A stretch of DNA of 63,203 bases from an uncultured Lachnospiraceae bacterium (GTDB lineage: Bacteria > Bacillota > Clostridia > Lachnospirales > Lachnospiraceae): contig CANQMR010000020.1 in NCBI GenBank assembly GCA_947625015.1, positions 1 to 63,203 on the forward strand. Reading direction: 5' to 3'. Below are positions 8,860-17,268 of the stretch, in pieces (within the stretch, counting starts at the first letter, position 1; every line of letters starts with the position of its first letter). A program made the translations under genes and the position numbers. The notes beneath the pieces are model-generated. The model worked only from the letters and a program-made list of their open reading frames with translations. It made no database searches and had not been told where the DNA came from.

Positions 8860-9534
8860 ATGAATCAGGAAACGAAAGACACTTCGCAAAATGAAGAATT
8901 TGATATTGTGGATTTTGACTTAAATGAATATGACGAGGAATTTGAAAAAGAGGAGGAAAAGCTGCGCTTAAAGGAAGAAAAGAAAATTGCCGCTGCAAAA
9001 TCAAGGGCAGAGCGGGCAAGAATGCAGCAGGAGGCGGAGAAAAAGCGCCGGGATAACCGTAACAATCCCAACCGCGATATGTTAAAGACCATTCTGCTCA
9101 TTTTGGTAGTGATTGTCATTGCCTGCCTGTTCTTAGGCGTAATCTCCTTTATTGTCAACAACACAGGCAGCACTTCCGGCAAACGGAAAGACAAAAATAA
9201 AAATGAGACAACCACAGAACGCTTTTTTAAAAATGATGATTCAGATAAAGACGATTCTTCCGATAACAAAAAAGACAAGTCTGATAAGACTGAAGAAGAG
9301 GACGAAAAGAAGAATTTAGAAGATAATATTGACGATATTACCAACAAGGTTGTTGACGACGCCAAGACCACCCAGGCTACGACCGAAGCAAAGAAAACCA
9401 CAGAAGCAACCACCAAATCCACTACCGAGGCAACAACAGCGCCTACGGAGGCTCCGACAGAGGCAACCACAGAAAGCCAGACGGAACAGCCCCCCGCAGA
9501 GGACACAAATATTCCGGCTGTACCGGCAGAGTAA
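8860..9534 (+). CDS. Single-pass membrane protein with Thr-rich tail
   Basis: A 224-residue protein of unknown function. Residues 1-75 are highly charged and probably coiled coil (EEFEKEEEKLRLKEEKK). One membrane helix follows (TILLILVVIVIACLFLGVIS). The remainder is low complexity: Lys/Asp-rich, then about 50 residues of TTEAT and PTEAPTEA units. A cytoplasmic charged head and an extracytoplasmic disordered Thr tail are the simplest topology. AGGCGG precedes the ATG. It is 16 nt upstream of the sigH-like gene and almost certainly co-transcribed with it. Confidence 0.7.
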   Translation: MNQETKDTSQNEEFDIVDFDLNEYDEEFEKEEEKLRLKEEKKIAAAKSRAERARMQQEAEKKRRDNRNNPNRDMLKTILLILVVIVIACLFLGVISFIVNNTGSTSGKRKDKNKNETTTERFFKNDDSDKDDSSDNKKDKSDKTEEEDEKKNLEDNIDDITNKVVDDAKTTQATTEAKKTTEATTKSTTEATTAPTEAPTEATTESQTEQPPAEDTNIPAVPAE

Positions 9535-9550
9535 AATAGAAGAGGTAACC

Positions 9551-10150
9551 ATGAATTTTGAAAAAAACACAGATGAAGAACTGATTCTGCTCATCCGCAA
9601 TGGAAATGAAGAGGCAACTGAATATCTTCTGCAAAAATATACCCCTCTGGTGAGAAAATCCAGCCGTACCCTGTATCTGATTGGCGCAGATACTGAGGAC
9701 CTCTCCCAGGAGGGAATGATTGGATTGTTCAAGGCGATCCAGAACTACCAGGAGGATACAACTGCCTCCTTCTACACTTTTGCCAGGCTTTGTATTGACC
9801 GGCAGATTTACAGCGCGATCAAAGCCTCTAACCGGAAGAAGCACTCTCCGCTTAACTCTTATATCTCTTTTTACAGCCAGTTAAATGAAGATGACGCGCC
9901 CTTGATTGACAACCTAGCGGCCGGCAATAATTCTAATCCGGAGCAGATTATATTAGAGCGGGAAAACGCCTCCCATTTCATGGATCTATTGCAGTCCCAC
10001 CTAAGCAAAATGGAAAAGGCGGTACTGCCCCTTTATCTGGACGGCCAGTCCTATGCGGACATCGCAGCTTCCCTCAATAAGCCTATGAAGTCTATTGACA
10101 ATGCCATACAGCGCATACGGGAAAAGGTAAGAAAGTTATATGAACAGTAA
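9551..10150 (+). CDS. sigH: SigH-like sigma-70 family factor
   Basis: A 199-residue sigma factor. Region 2 contains LIGADTEDLSQEGMIGLFKA and FARLCIDRQIYSAIKASNRK. Region 4 contains LYLDGQSYADIAASLNKP and KSIDNAIQRIREKV. These segments match the Bacillus subtilis SigH pattern closely (IGADREDIVQEGMIGLYK, SIDNAIQR), so a role in starting sporulation and transition-state transcription is likely. In Bacillus sigH lies just after mrnC and rlmB on the same strand; here it faces them across a small RNA region, suggesting local rearrangement. AGAGG precedes the ATG. A general alternative sigma factor is the other reading. Confidence 0.8.
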   Translation: MNFEKNTDEELILLIRNGNEEATEYLLQKYTPLVRKSSRTLYLIGADTEDLSQEGMIGLFKAIQNYQEDTTASFYTFARLCIDRQIYSAIKASNRKKHSPLNSYISFYSQLNEDDAPLIDNLAAGNNSNPEQIILERENASHFMDLLQSHLSKMEKAVLPLYLDGQSYADIAASLNKPMKSIDNAIQRIREKVRKLYEQ

Positions 10151-10195
10151 ACTTGACTGACAGAAGGGAGATTGGAGTAGCGGCTCTTACCATCA

Positions 10196-10205
10196 TGTTT
10201 ATAAT
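10196..10205 (+). promoter_or_regulatory. Candidate -10 box of the type I toxin mRNA
   Basis: TATAAT at 10200-10205 is about 70 nt upstream of the toxin ATG. A TG lies at 10196-10197, but no good -35 is spaced correctly, so support is partial. The leader contains TTCCG...CGGAA arms just before the ribosome site, which could fold over it. Confidence 0.35.
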
Positions 10206-10272
10206 ATATTTAACAGGGTAACCGGGGGACGTGCTTCCATCCGTTCCGAGCCTTACGGAAGGGGTGGTGCTT

Positions 10273-10356
10273 ATGAGTACATACGAAGAATTTATGACTA
10301 TATTAACAGCTGCGCTGCTAATCGTTTCTATTCTGAATGTGAAAAATAAGAAATAG
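10273..10356 (+). CDS. Holin-like type I toxin peptide
   Basis: A 27-residue peptide, MSTYEEF then a hydrophobic helix (MTILTAALLIVSILN) and a basic end (VKNKK). This matches the putative holin-like toxin group (TxpA, BsrG and BsrE relatives), which begin M-S/T-T/V-Y-E/Q and damage or depolarise the membrane. The ribosome site AAGGGGTGG is strong. Its leader has small inverted arms (TTCCG/CGGAA) beside that site. The end of the gene overlaps the terminator stem of a convergent candidate antisense RNA, the normal layout of these systems. It is too short for usual gene callers. Confidence 0.75.
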   Translation: MSTYEEFMTILTAALLIVSILNVKNKK

Positions 10357-10450
10357 CCGTCCTGATCCCTGTGAAAGTTAGGACAGCTATTTCTTAGCTT
10401 AATACTTCGCCGGGACGGGTGACCTGCACTCACCCTCCGGCTACCTTATT
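10341..10450 (-). ncRNA. Candidate antisense RNA to the holin-like toxin
   Basis: A minus-strand transcript of about 110 nt is predicted from a near-consensus promoter to an intrinsic terminator. Its 5' part can form a hairpin from the CCGG...GGGTGA / TCACCC...CCGG arms (10411-10440). Its 3' part is the stem 10348-10363 / 10380-10395 (16 positions, one mismatch) followed by a T-run from 10342-10346. That terminator covers the last codons and 3' end of the toxin mRNA, so the two RNAs would pair there, as with SR4/bsrG or RatA/txpA. Ends are estimates. Confidence 0.65.
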
Positions 10451-10456
10451 AAGTAT

Positions 10457-10484
10457 ATTATAGCAATGTACTGGTAAATGTCAA
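10457..10484 (-). promoter_or_regulatory. Strong promoter of the antisense RNA
   Basis: On the minus strand TTGACA (10479-10484) and TATAAT (10457-10462) are both consensus boxes with a 16-nt spacer. No minus-strand reading frame follows, which fits an RNA gene. Confidence 0.75.
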
Positions 10485-10543
10485 TTGCATTTTTTGTATA
10501 TTTTGAGTAAAGTTTGTGCCACACAAATAGTCTCAAAACACAA

Positions 10544-10572
10544 TTGCAAACCAGTTTTGCATATGCTATAAT
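10544..10572 (+). promoter_or_regulatory. Promoter of a small structured RNA
   Basis: TTGCAA (10544-10549) and TATAAT (10567-10572) are spaced by 17 nt. It points right, towards a region without coding potential that ends in a terminator. Confidence 0.65.
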
Positions 10573-10578
10573 GCCAAT

Positions 10579-10725
10579 AGGCAAAGGAATGTGGTAACTA
10601 TTTCCACGCCGAACATCTCTTCCTGTTGCCAGGTATCGGTTGGACAATGCCAAAATACTACCACATTTCCCAACAAAAAGAGTGGCTAAACCGCATAAAT
10701 ATGTGGTTTTCCACTCTTTTTTCTT
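10579..10725 (+). ncRNA. Candidate structured small RNA of about 147 nt
   Basis: It starts just after a TATAAT promoter and ends at a terminator: AAAAGAGTGG (10676-10685) pairs with CCACTCTTTT (10711-10720), then a T-run. The body can fold as one long hairpin. GGAATGTGGTA (10586-10596) pairs with TACCACATTTCC (10659-10670), inner arms CCGA/TCGG and TCCA/TGGA follow, and CCTG-TTGC-CAGG forms the tip. No reading frame of note is present. The long rod with internal bulges recalls 6S RNA, but it is shorter and I cannot confirm that identity. It converges with tRNA-Thr. Confidence 0.5.
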
Positions 10726-10744
10726 TGAAGCGTTCATTTTATAA

Positions 10745-10817
10745 AGCTAGCGACGGGAATCGAACCCGTGACCTCCTCACTACCAATGAGGTGCGCTACC
10801 GACTGTGCCACGCCAGC
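10745..10817 (-). tRNA. tRNA-Thr (GGU anticodon)
   Basis: A full cloverleaf on the minus strand. The acceptor GCTGGCG pairs with CGCTAGC with one G-T pair. The anticodon stem CCTCA/TGAGG encloses the loop TTGGTAG, giving anticodon GGT, which reads ACC/ACT. The T-arm has GGTTCGATTCC. CCA is not encoded. Confidence 0.93.
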
Positions 10818-10873
10818 TTGTCATTGCGACTTACCTATAATATCAAAAATTGACTTCCTTGTAAAGTGTTTTT

Positions 10874-11662
10874 TTATTTTTTATTTCCCTCATCGCGCTG
10901 CCGCACAATTTCATAGGCTAACACTCCCGCTGCCACAGACGCATTGAGGGAATCAATGTCCCCCTTCATGGGAATTGCAGCCGTAAAATCGCACTTCTCT
11001 TTTACCAGACGGCTGACGCCGCTTCCCTCATTGCCGATTACAAGGCCAATGGGACCGGTTAAATTCTGCCGGTACATCACTTCCCCTTCCATGTCCGCAC
11101 AGACAAACCAGATACCCTCGTTTTTCAGGTCTTCTATGGTCTTGGCAATATTGGTGACCTTTGCCACCGGCGTATAATGAACGGCCCCTGCGGAAGCCTT
11201 CACCACCGTTGCCGTAAGTCCCGCCGCCCGCCTTTTGGGAATGATGACCCCATGGGCGCCGCAGAGATTGGCGGTCCGGATAATAGCGCCTAAATTATGG
11301 GGGTCCTCTATCTCGTCCAAGACAAATAGAAAAGGCTCCTCCCCTTTATCCTTTGCGGCCTGCAAAATATCCTCCACCTCTGCATATGTATAGGCCGCCG
11401 CATGGGCGATTACCCCCTGATGCTTGCCTGTGGAAGACATCTGGTCTAACCGTTCCTTCGTGACATAATTGATTATGGTATCCTGCTTTCTCGCCAATGT
11501 CTTAATGGTGTTCACCGCCCCGTCATGGCAGCCGTCTAACACATACAGCTTATCAACGGTCTTGCCGGAACGGAACGCCTCGGTTATGGCGTTTCTTCCC
11601 TCAATGATATATTCCTCGTAATCCACAATAATCTCCATTCCGCCGCCCTTAACCGGCGGCAC
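10874..11662 (-). CDS. rlmB: 23S rRNA (guanosine-2251-2'-O)-methyltransferase
   Basis: SpoU-family methyltransferase that 2'-O-methylates a G in the peptidyl-transferase loop of 23S rRNA. The N-terminal substrate-binding part has VLDGCHDGAVNTIKTLARK. The knotted catalytic domain has LDEIEDPHNLGAIIRTA, the loop VIGNEGSGVSRLVKEKC and SLNASVAAGVLAYE. Length is 262 residues from a GTG at 11662 (AAGGA 5 nt upstream, just after the mrnC stop); an ATG at 11638 is the alternative start. It lies directly downstream of mrnC and cysS, the conserved Firmicutes order. Confidence 0.93.
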   Translation of the reverse strand: MPPVKGGGMEIIVDYEEYIIEGRNAITEAFRSGKTVDKLYVLDGCHDGAVNTIKTLARKQDTIINYVTKERLDQMSSTGKHQGVIAHAAAYTYAEVEDILQAAKDKGEEPFLFVLDEIEDPHNLGAIIRTANLCGAHGVIIPKRRAAGLTATVVKASAGAVHYTPVAKVTNIAKTIEDLKNEGIWFVCADMEGEVMYRQNLTGPIGLVIGNEGSGVSRLVKEKCDFTAAIPMKGDIDSLNASVAAGVLAYEIVRQRDEGNKK

Positions 11663-11670
11663 CTATTTCC

Positions 11671-12096
11671 TTAGAGGCTGTCTAAGCTCATCCGCACCAC
11701 ATCCGTCAGCCGTTCAAAATCCTCTTTCAGATACAGATACCCCAGTACTGCCTCAAAACCGGTGGCATGCCGGTACTCGGACTGTGAGGCGTTCTTCGCC
11801 TTGGTGTGGTAATGGGCGTTTCTGCCCCGCTTATAAATCTGCTGTTCCTCCTCCGTCAGCCGGTCCATAATGGCCTTTACCATCTTCGCCTGAGCCGGAG
11901 CGCACACGATTTTGCTGACCTGGGTATGGTACTTATTCACCTGCTTATTTACCCGGCTGACTTCTATGGTTCTCACCATGACGTCAAAAATGCTGTCCCC
12001 GATATAGGCTAAAGCCAGCGGGGAATAGCTTCCCGGTTTCCCCTGATGCAGTCCAAAGCAGTCCTTAAAATATTGAAAATCCTTTTTTTCTTCCAT
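11671..12096 (-). CDS. mrnC: Mini-ribonuclease III
   Basis: Mini-III enzyme that trims double-stranded 23S rRNA precursor ends. It has the RNase III catalytic fold without the double-stranded RNA-binding domain. LALAYIGDSIFDVMVR holds the catalytic Asp, and GFEAVLGYLYL holds the second acidic site (the EAVLG segment). I start at the ATG at 12096, just after the cysS stop, with AAAAGG upstream; a GTG at 12117 would overlap cysS. About 141 residues, normal for the family. Confidence 0.93.
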   Translation of the reverse strand: MEEKKDFQYFKDCFGLHQGKPGSYSPLALAYIGDSIFDVMVRTIEVSRVNKQVNKYHTQVSKIVCAPAQAKMVKAIMDRLTEEEQQIYKRGRNAHYHTKAKNASQSEYRHATGFEAVLGYLYLKEDFERLTDVVRMSLDSL

Positions 12097-12101
12097 GCGT
12101 T

Positions 12102-13508
12102 CTAAGCCCTTTTCCACTTAACCCCTTCTCTGGTATCCATCAGCAGGATTCCCTGGGCCGCCAGCATATCCCGAATCTCGTCCGCTCTTGCAAAATTCTT
12201 TGCTTTTCTGGCCTCCTGCCGCTCCTCAATCAAAGCCTCAATCTCTTCGTCTAATATCTCCGTCTCCACTTTGGTTATGATTCCAAGCACATCGCAGAGT
12301 TTTTCAATATCGCTATAAGCCTTTTGAACTAACGCCTTTGCGCTCTCCCCGTCAATGGCGGAATTGGCCAGCTTTACCATTTCAAAGATGACCGAAATGG
12401 CGTCGGCAGTATTCAAATCGTCCTCCATGGAAGCCTCGTATTTATCCACATAATCAGAAAACTTTGCCGCTGTCTCCTTCTCCGCCTCCGTCATTTCCCG
12501 GTCCTTGGCCTTTTCGGAAATCTCCTCTAACCGGGACACAGCCGTAAGAATCCGCTCAAGGGACGCCTTTGCCGACTCTACCAACGTATCTGAAAAATTA
12601 AGGGGACTGCGGTAATGGGCGCTTAAAATGAAAAACCTGATTACCTGTAGGGGATACTTCTTCCCGATATCCCTTATGGTAAAAAAATTGCCAAGGGATT
12701 TAGACATCTTCTCCCCGTCTATCTTTAAAAAGCCATTGTGCATCCAGTACCGGGCAAACTCCACTTCATTGGCCGCCTCGCTCTGCGCAATCTCATTTTC
12801 ATGGTGGGGAAAAATCAAATCCTCGCCCCCGGCATGGATATCAATAATATCCCCGATATATTTCTTGGACATGACCGAGCACTCCAAATGCCAGCCCGGC
12901 CTGCCGGGTCCCCATGGGGAATCCCAGGCGGGTTCTCCCTCCTTCTTTGGTTTCCAGAGAACGAAGTCCAGAAAATCTTCCTTTTCCTCCTCGCCTGCCA
13001 CCTTAATCTGCCTGTGTCCTGCCTCTAAATCATCGATATTTTTCCCGGAAAGCTTTCCGTAGCCGGGAAAACTTCTCGTGCGGAAATATACGGTGCCGTT
13101 TACCTCATAGGCATGCCCCTTATCCAACAGCACCTGAATCATGTCAATCATATCCGGAATTTCTTCCGTCGCCTTGGGATGCGTGGTGGCCTCCATTACA
13201 TTTAAGTCCGCCATATCCTTTTTTACCTCTTTGATATACCGCTCGGAAATCTCCGAAGCGGTTACGCCCTCCTCGATGGCCCGCTTGATAATCTTGTCGT
13301 CCACATCTGTAAAATTAGACACATAATTTACATCATAGCCCTTGTACAGCAGATAACGCCGCAGGGTGTCAAAGACAATCATGGGACGGGCGTTGCCCAT
13401 ATGTATATAGTCATACACAGTCGGCCCGCAGACATAAATGCCCACCTTGTTCTCATGGATTGGGACAAATTCTTCTTTTTTTCTTGTCATGGTGTTATAT
13501 ATCTTCAT
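12102..13508 (-). CDS. cysS: Cysteinyl-tRNA synthetase
   Basis: Class I synthetase that charges tRNA-Cys. HMGN (residues 36-39, in VYDYIHMGNARP) is the HIGH signature and KMSKS (267-271) the second signature. Zinc-site residues are visible: Cys27, Cys210 and the HH pair near 235. Length 468 residues is standard. It heads the cysS-mrnC-rlmB cluster and has its own promoter at 13604-13632. The 5' leader is about 90 nt and shows no T-box features. Confidence 0.97.
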   Translation of the reverse strand: MKIYNTMTRKKEEFVPIHENKVGIYVCGPTVYDYIHMGNARPMIVFDTLRRYLLYKGYDVNYVSNFTDVDDKIIKRAIEEGVTASEISERYIKEVKKDMADLNVMEATTHPKATEEIPDMIDMIQVLLDKGHAYEVNGTVYFRTRSFPGYGKLSGKNIDDLEAGHRQIKVAGEEEKEDFLDFVLWKPKKEGEPAWDSPWGPGRPGWHLECSVMSKKYIGDIIDIHAGGEDLIFPHHENEIAQSEAANEVEFARYWMHNGFLKIDGEKMSKSLGNFFTIRDIGKKYPLQVIRFFILSAHYRSPLNFSDTLVESAKASLERILTAVSRLEEISEKAKDREMTEAEKETAAKFSDYVDKYEASMEDDLNTADAISVIFEMVKLANSAIDGESAKALVQKAYSDIEKLCDVLGIITKVETEILDEEIEALIEERQEARKAKNFARADEIRDMLAAQGILLMDTREGVKWKRA

Positions 13509-13603
13509 TCTTTTATTCCTTTCCAGCTGGAATCTGACTTAAAATGAGCGGATTACCGGCTGCATTTTGCAGGCCGCGCCCTTCCGCCTGTCAATCTTTA
13601 CTA

Positions 13604-13632
13604 AGTATATTTTTTACCCGGTGCTTTGTCAA
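13604..13632 (-). promoter_or_regulatory. Promoter of cysS-mrnC-rlmB
   Basis: Minus-strand TTGACA (13627-13632) and TATACT (13604-13609) with a 17-nt spacer, about 95 nt upstream of the cysS ATG. Confidence 0.7.
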
Positions 13633-13656
13633 CCATAATTTCCCTATCCCGTCGTC

Positions 13657-14205
13657 TTAACCCTCTGCCTTAGGACAGCCCTTGCAGCCGGCGCAGTCCG
13701 GCTTTTCCAACACATCCTCATAGCGGTAATTGGCCACCGTCTCAAGCAGGCATACCGCCTGGGCGCTGATGCCCTCGCCGGAGCCGGTAAAACCCAAGCC
13801 CTCCTCTGTGGTTGCCTTAATATTAACCTGATTTTCCGAAAGCCCCAGCGCCTCGGCTATCGTAGTTACCATGTCCGGTATAAATGCCGCTAACTTAGGC
13901 CGCTGGGCAATGACTGTGGCGTCTATATTGCTGATGACATACTGCTTCTCGTCTAAAAGACCGCCAACTTGGCGCAACAATCCGATGCTGTCCGCCCCCT
14001 TATAGGCGTCGTCCGTATCCGGAAAATGTTTGCCGATATCCCCAAGAGCCGCCGCTCCAAGCAAAGCATCCATAATGGCGTGCACCAGCACATCTGCATC
14101 TGAATGTCCCAAAAGTCCCTTTTCATACGGAATATTGACTCCCCCCAGAATCAGTTTCCGTCCTTCCACCAGCTTGTGGACGTCATATCCCATTCCTACC
14201 CGCAT
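13657..14205 (-). CDS. ispF: 2-C-methyl-D-erythritol 2,4-cyclodiphosphate synthase with Cys-rich tail
   Basis: Fifth step of the MEP isoprenoid pathway: makes the cyclic diphosphate with loss of CMP. The metal-binding GYDVHKL lies at residues 6-12. [20 protein letters not shown] and the family segment IGKHFPDTD follow. The catalytic core ends near residue 160 ([16 protein letters not shown]...). An extension of about 20 residues then holds closely spaced cysteines ([10 protein letters not shown]), which standard IspF lacks. It is downstream of pepD and probably in one transcript with it. Confidence 0.95.
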   Translation of the reverse strand: MRVGMGYDVHKLVEGRKLILGGVNIPYEKGLLGHSDADVLVHAIMDALLGAAALGDIGKHFPDTDDAYKGADSIGLLRQVGGLLDEKQYVISNIDATVIAQRPKLAAFIPDMVTTIAEALGLSENQVNIKATTEEGLGFTGSGEGISAQAVCLLETVANYRYEDVLEKPDCAGCKGCPKAEG

Positions 14206-14237
14206 CTTATATCCTTCCTTTCTTATTCCCTGTCGCT

Positions 14238-15713
14238 TTATCCCTGCTCCGCCAAAAATGCAGTCAAAAATTCATATACCCGTCTGGCGGAGGAAATGCT
14301 TAACCGCTCCTTTGTCGTGTGGATATCCAAAATATCCGGGCCAAAGGAAATGCAGTCAAGCCCTTTAATCTTTCCCGCTAACAGTCCACATTCGAGCCCT
14401 GCGTGAATGCCTTGTACCAAAGGCTTTTTCCCAAACATTTTTTCATAGAGGGCAGCCATTCCCGGCCGGATGCGGGACTCCTCCCGGTATTCCCACGCCG
14501 GATAATCCCCTTTTTTCTCCACCCTGCCTCCGAGCATGGTAACGAGGCTCTCCACCCGCGAGACCACTTCCTCCTTGCGGGTAGCCACGCTGCTACGAAT
14601 GGCATGCTGCAATAACAAATGCTCCTGATTTAACTCCATAATCCCCAGATTCAGCGAAGTTTCCACCAGCCCCGGCACAGACATACTCATGCCCTCAACG
14701 CCGTCCGGCAAAGCCATAAGCAGGGTAAGAACCTTTGCCTGGCTCTCCCGGTCAAGGACCAGCCGGCTTGCGCTTTGGCCCGCTTTTTCCCCGGACGCCC
14801 GCCATGGTTTCCATTCCAGCCGGATTCCCGCATCGGATTTTTTATATTCCTCCTGTAAGGTACGCTCCATCTGTGCAATCAGACATTCCGCCTCCGGCAG
14901 TTCATTCTCCTGCAAGCCGATGACCGCCTTTGCCTCCACAGGAATGGCGTTATCCTTTTTGCCGCCCACCATGGAATACAGACACAAACCTACCTGCCGG
15001 CTTAGGGCATAAAGAACCCTTCCCAATACCCGTACGGCATTCGCCCTTCCCTTGTCAATCTCGCAGCCGGAATGGCCGCCCAAAAGCCCGGAAACGGAAA
15101 GCTGATACCATATCCGTTCCGGGGATTTTCCCCAGACTACCGGCAGAATGGAGCGGGTGGTAATCCCTCCGGCACAGCTGCTTAAGAAAATCCCCTCCTC
15201 CTCCGAATCCAGATTCAGCATACATTTCCCCTTGAGCTTGGAAAGGTCAATGCCTGCCGCCCCTTCCATGCCGACTTCCTCACATACGGTTATCACATAT
15301 TCAAGCGGCGGATGGGAAAGGGTTTCATCCTCTGCTATCGCTAACATATAGGCAAGAGCAATCCCGTCATCTCCTCCAAGGGTTGTGCCCTTTGCATACA
15401 CATAATCCCCCTCCCATGCCAGCGTAAGCCCTTCCTTCTCCATATCGATTGAAACCCCGGCGTCCTTCTCGCAGACCATATCCATATGTCCCTGCAAAAT
15501 GACCGGTTCCTCCTGTGTTCTTCCCTCGCTTCCGGGAACCCACATAATCACATTATATAAGTCATCCTGATACACATCAAAACCATGCTTTCTGGCAAAA
15601 TCCACCAGATAATCACTGACTGCTTTTTCATGGTAGGAGCCTCTTGGTATCCCGCTTATTTCCTCAAAATAGTAAAACACCTTTTCCGGTTCTAACCCAG
15701 ACAACACTCCCAT
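14238..15713 (-). CDS. pepD: Xaa-His (aminoacyl-histidine) dipeptidase, M20 family
   Basis: Zinc dipeptidase of the M20C group that splits carnosine-like and other dipeptides. Metal-ligand motifs are [24 protein letters not shown] and [15 protein letters not shown]. The dimerisation insert follows in the middle, and the C-terminal ligand is in [16 protein letters not shown]. Length 491 residues fits the family. AGGAGG precedes the ATG. It sits 13 nt downstream of argJ and upstream of ispF on the same strand. Confidence 0.93.
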   Translation of the reverse strand: MGVLSGLEPEKVFYYFEEISGIPRGSYHEKAVSDYLVDFARKHGFDVYQDDLYNVIMWVPGSEGRTQEEPVILQGHMDMVCEKDAGVSIDMEKEGLTLAWEGDYVYAKGTTLGGDDGIALAYMLAIAEDETLSHPPLEYVITVCEEVGMEGAAGIDLSKLKGKCMLNLDSEEEGIFLSSCAGGITTRSILPVVWGKSPERIWYQLSVSGLLGGHSGCEIDKGRANAVRVLGRVLYALSRQVGLCLYSMVGGKKDNAIPVEAKAVIGLQENELPEAECLIAQMERTLQEEYKKSDAGIRLEWKPWRASGEKAGQSASRLVLDRESQAKVLTLLMALPDGVEGMSMSVPGLVETSLNLGIMELNQEHLLLQHAIRSSVATRKEEVVSRVESLVTMLGGRVEKKGDYPAWEYREESRIRPGMAALYEKMFGKKPLVQGIHAGLECGLLAGKIKGLDCISFGPDILDIHTTKERLSISSARRVYEFLTAFLAEQG

Positions 15714-15726
15714 AGCCGCCTCCTTT

Positions 15727-16971
15727 TTAGGAACGATAATCCCCGTTAATCTTTACATAATCATAGGTCAGGTCGCAGCCCCAGGCCGTAGCCGCATATT
15801 CCCCCTGTCCAATCGCAATATTCACACAAATCTCATCCTCTGACAAAACTTTTTTTGCGTACTCCTCGGAAAATTCCACTCCCGCACCGCTGCGGCATAC
15901 GGGAACCACACCGGCAGCAGAGGCTAAGTCCACATCCACTTTATGAATATCAAAATCCGCCTCCGCATAGCCTACGGCGCATAAAATCCGGCCCCAGTTG
16001 GCGTCCTCTCCAAAGATAGCGCATTTAAACAGTGGGGAGCGGATTACGCTTTTTGCCACAATGATTGCGGTATCTAAGTCGTCAGCCCCGCTTACGGTAC
16101 ACTCAATCAGCTTAGTAGCGCCCTCCCCGTCCCGGGCCAACATCCTTGTCAGATTCATCATCACCGCATACAATGCCTGCTTAAAGATTTCGTAATTTTC
16201 CCCTTCCTCTTTAATCTCCGGATTCCCGGCCATGCCGTTTGCCATAACCAAAACCATATCATTGGTAGAGGTGTCCCCGTCAATGCTTAAGCAGTTGTAG
16301 GTAATCTTTGTCACCTCTGAAAGAGCTTTTTGCAGCATTTCTACCGATACTGCCGCATCCGTTGTGATAAAATTCAGGGTAGTGGCCATATTGGGGTGAA
16401 TCATACCGCTGCCCTTTGCCATTCCGCCGAGGCGGCAGTCCGCCCCGTCTAATTCAAAAGTAACCGCCATCTCCTTAGGCACTGTATCCGTTGTCATAAT
16501 GGCGTTGACCGCCTTGCCGTTCCCGTCATAGGAAAGTCCTTCCGCCAGTTCCCTGATATGTCCTTCAATAGGCTCTATGGGCAGAATCTGCCCGATTACT
16601 CCTGTGGAGGCCACTGCCACCTCCTCTGCCGGTATCGATAACTCCCCTGCCGCTAACTCTGCCATGCGGCGGGCTTTTTCCTCGCCGTCTGCATTACAGG
16701 TGTTGGCATTTTTGGAATTGGCGATTACCGCCCGGATATGTCCACCAGTCTTTTCCATATGCTGCTTTGTCACCAGAATTGGCGCACCTTGTACCTTATT
16801 GGTAGTATATACCGCTGCCGCATTACATATTCTGTCGCTGACCAGCAAAGCCAAATCCTTTTTATTTTGATCCGGGTTCAGTCCACAGTTAAGGCCGTTG
16901 GCTTGAAACCCCTTAGCGGCGCAGACGCCGCCCTCCACATAAGGGTAGTTTTCAAATTGTTTTATCTTCAT
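15727..16971 (-). CDS. argJ: Bifunctional ornithine acetyltransferase / N-acetylglutamate synthase
   Basis: Moves the acetyl group from N-acetylornithine to glutamate in arginine synthesis; many members also use acetyl-CoA. The precursor cleaves itself before the Thr in KGSGMIHPNMATTL to give alpha and beta chains. NGLNCGLNPDQNKKD near residue 26 and IVAKSVIRSPLFKCAIFGED near residue 300 are family segments. Length 414 residues. No other arginine genes are nearby, so it is separated from the usual argCJBD cluster. Confidence 0.95.
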   Translation of the reverse strand: MKIKQFENYPYVEGGVCAAKGFQANGLNCGLNPDQNKKDLALLVSDRICNAAAVYTTNKVQGAPILVTKQHMEKTGGHIRAVIANSKNANTCNADGEEKARRMAELAAGELSIPAEEVAVASTGVIGQILPIEPIEGHIRELAEGLSYDGNGKAVNAIMTTDTVPKEMAVTFELDGADCRLGGMAKGSGMIHPNMATTLNFITTDAAVSVEMLQKALSEVTKITYNCLSIDGDTSTNDMVLVMANGMAGNPEIKEEGENYEIFKQALYAVMMNLTRMLARDGEGATKLIECTVSGADDLDTAIIVAKSVIRSPLFKCAIFGEDANWGRILCAVGYAEADFDIHKVDVDLASAAGVVPVCRSGAGVEFSEEYAKKVLSEDEICVNIAIGQGEYAATAWGCDLTYDYVKINGDYRS

Positions 16972-17016
16972 CTCTTTTCTCCCTTAAAAATTTATTTGCA
17001 TATATGGATTTGATGA

Positions 17017-17044
17017 TTGTCTATTCCATAAAATCTGCTATAAT
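17017..17044 (+). promoter_or_regulatory. Promoter of the DUF4250 gene
   Basis: TTGTCT (17017-17022) and TATAAT (17039-17044) with a 16-nt spacer, 42 nt before the ATG at 17087. Confidence 0.5.
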
Positions 17045-17086
17045 AGTAAATAATTTTCAATCTAATCATCTTCAGGAGGTAACGCC

Positions 17087-17266
17087 ATGCCAAACATTCC
17101 AACCGATCCGATGATTTTATTAAGCTACATCAACACCAAGCTGCGGGACGATTACGAAAGCTTACAGGAGTTATGTGACAGTTTAGGAATCTCCATTGCC
17201 GATATCAATGAAAAACTGTCCTCCATTGGCTATTCCTATGATGCGGCCCTCAACCGGTTTGTATGA
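17087..17266 (+). CDS. DUF4250 small protein
   Basis: A 59-residue protein, MPNIPTDPMILLSYINTKLR..., ending YDAALNRFV. This matches the short DUF4250 family of Clostridia, which has no assigned function. An ideal AGGAGGT lies 6 nt before the ATG. It is the only plus-strand gene between sigH (9551) and the coat genes (32072) and converges with the patatin gene, 2 nt away. Confidence 0.85.
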   Translation: MPNIPTDPMILLSYINTKLRDDYESLQELCDSLGISIADINEKLSSIGYSYDAALNRFV

Positions 17267-17268
17267 GC

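Noticed and set aside
8865-9506. Long minus-strand frame of 213 codons opposite the Thr-rich gene
   Set aside because: Ser/Val-rich shadow of a biased sequence on the other strand, with no start signal.
10579-10725. Firm assignment of the small RNA as 6S or SRP RNA
   Set aside because: The SRP tetraloop region is absent and the rod is shorter than usual 6S RNA, so only a generic call is justified.
13509-13656. T-box or other riboswitch before cysS
   Set aside because: The leader is only about 90 nt and lacks the conserved T-box sequence and long stem I.
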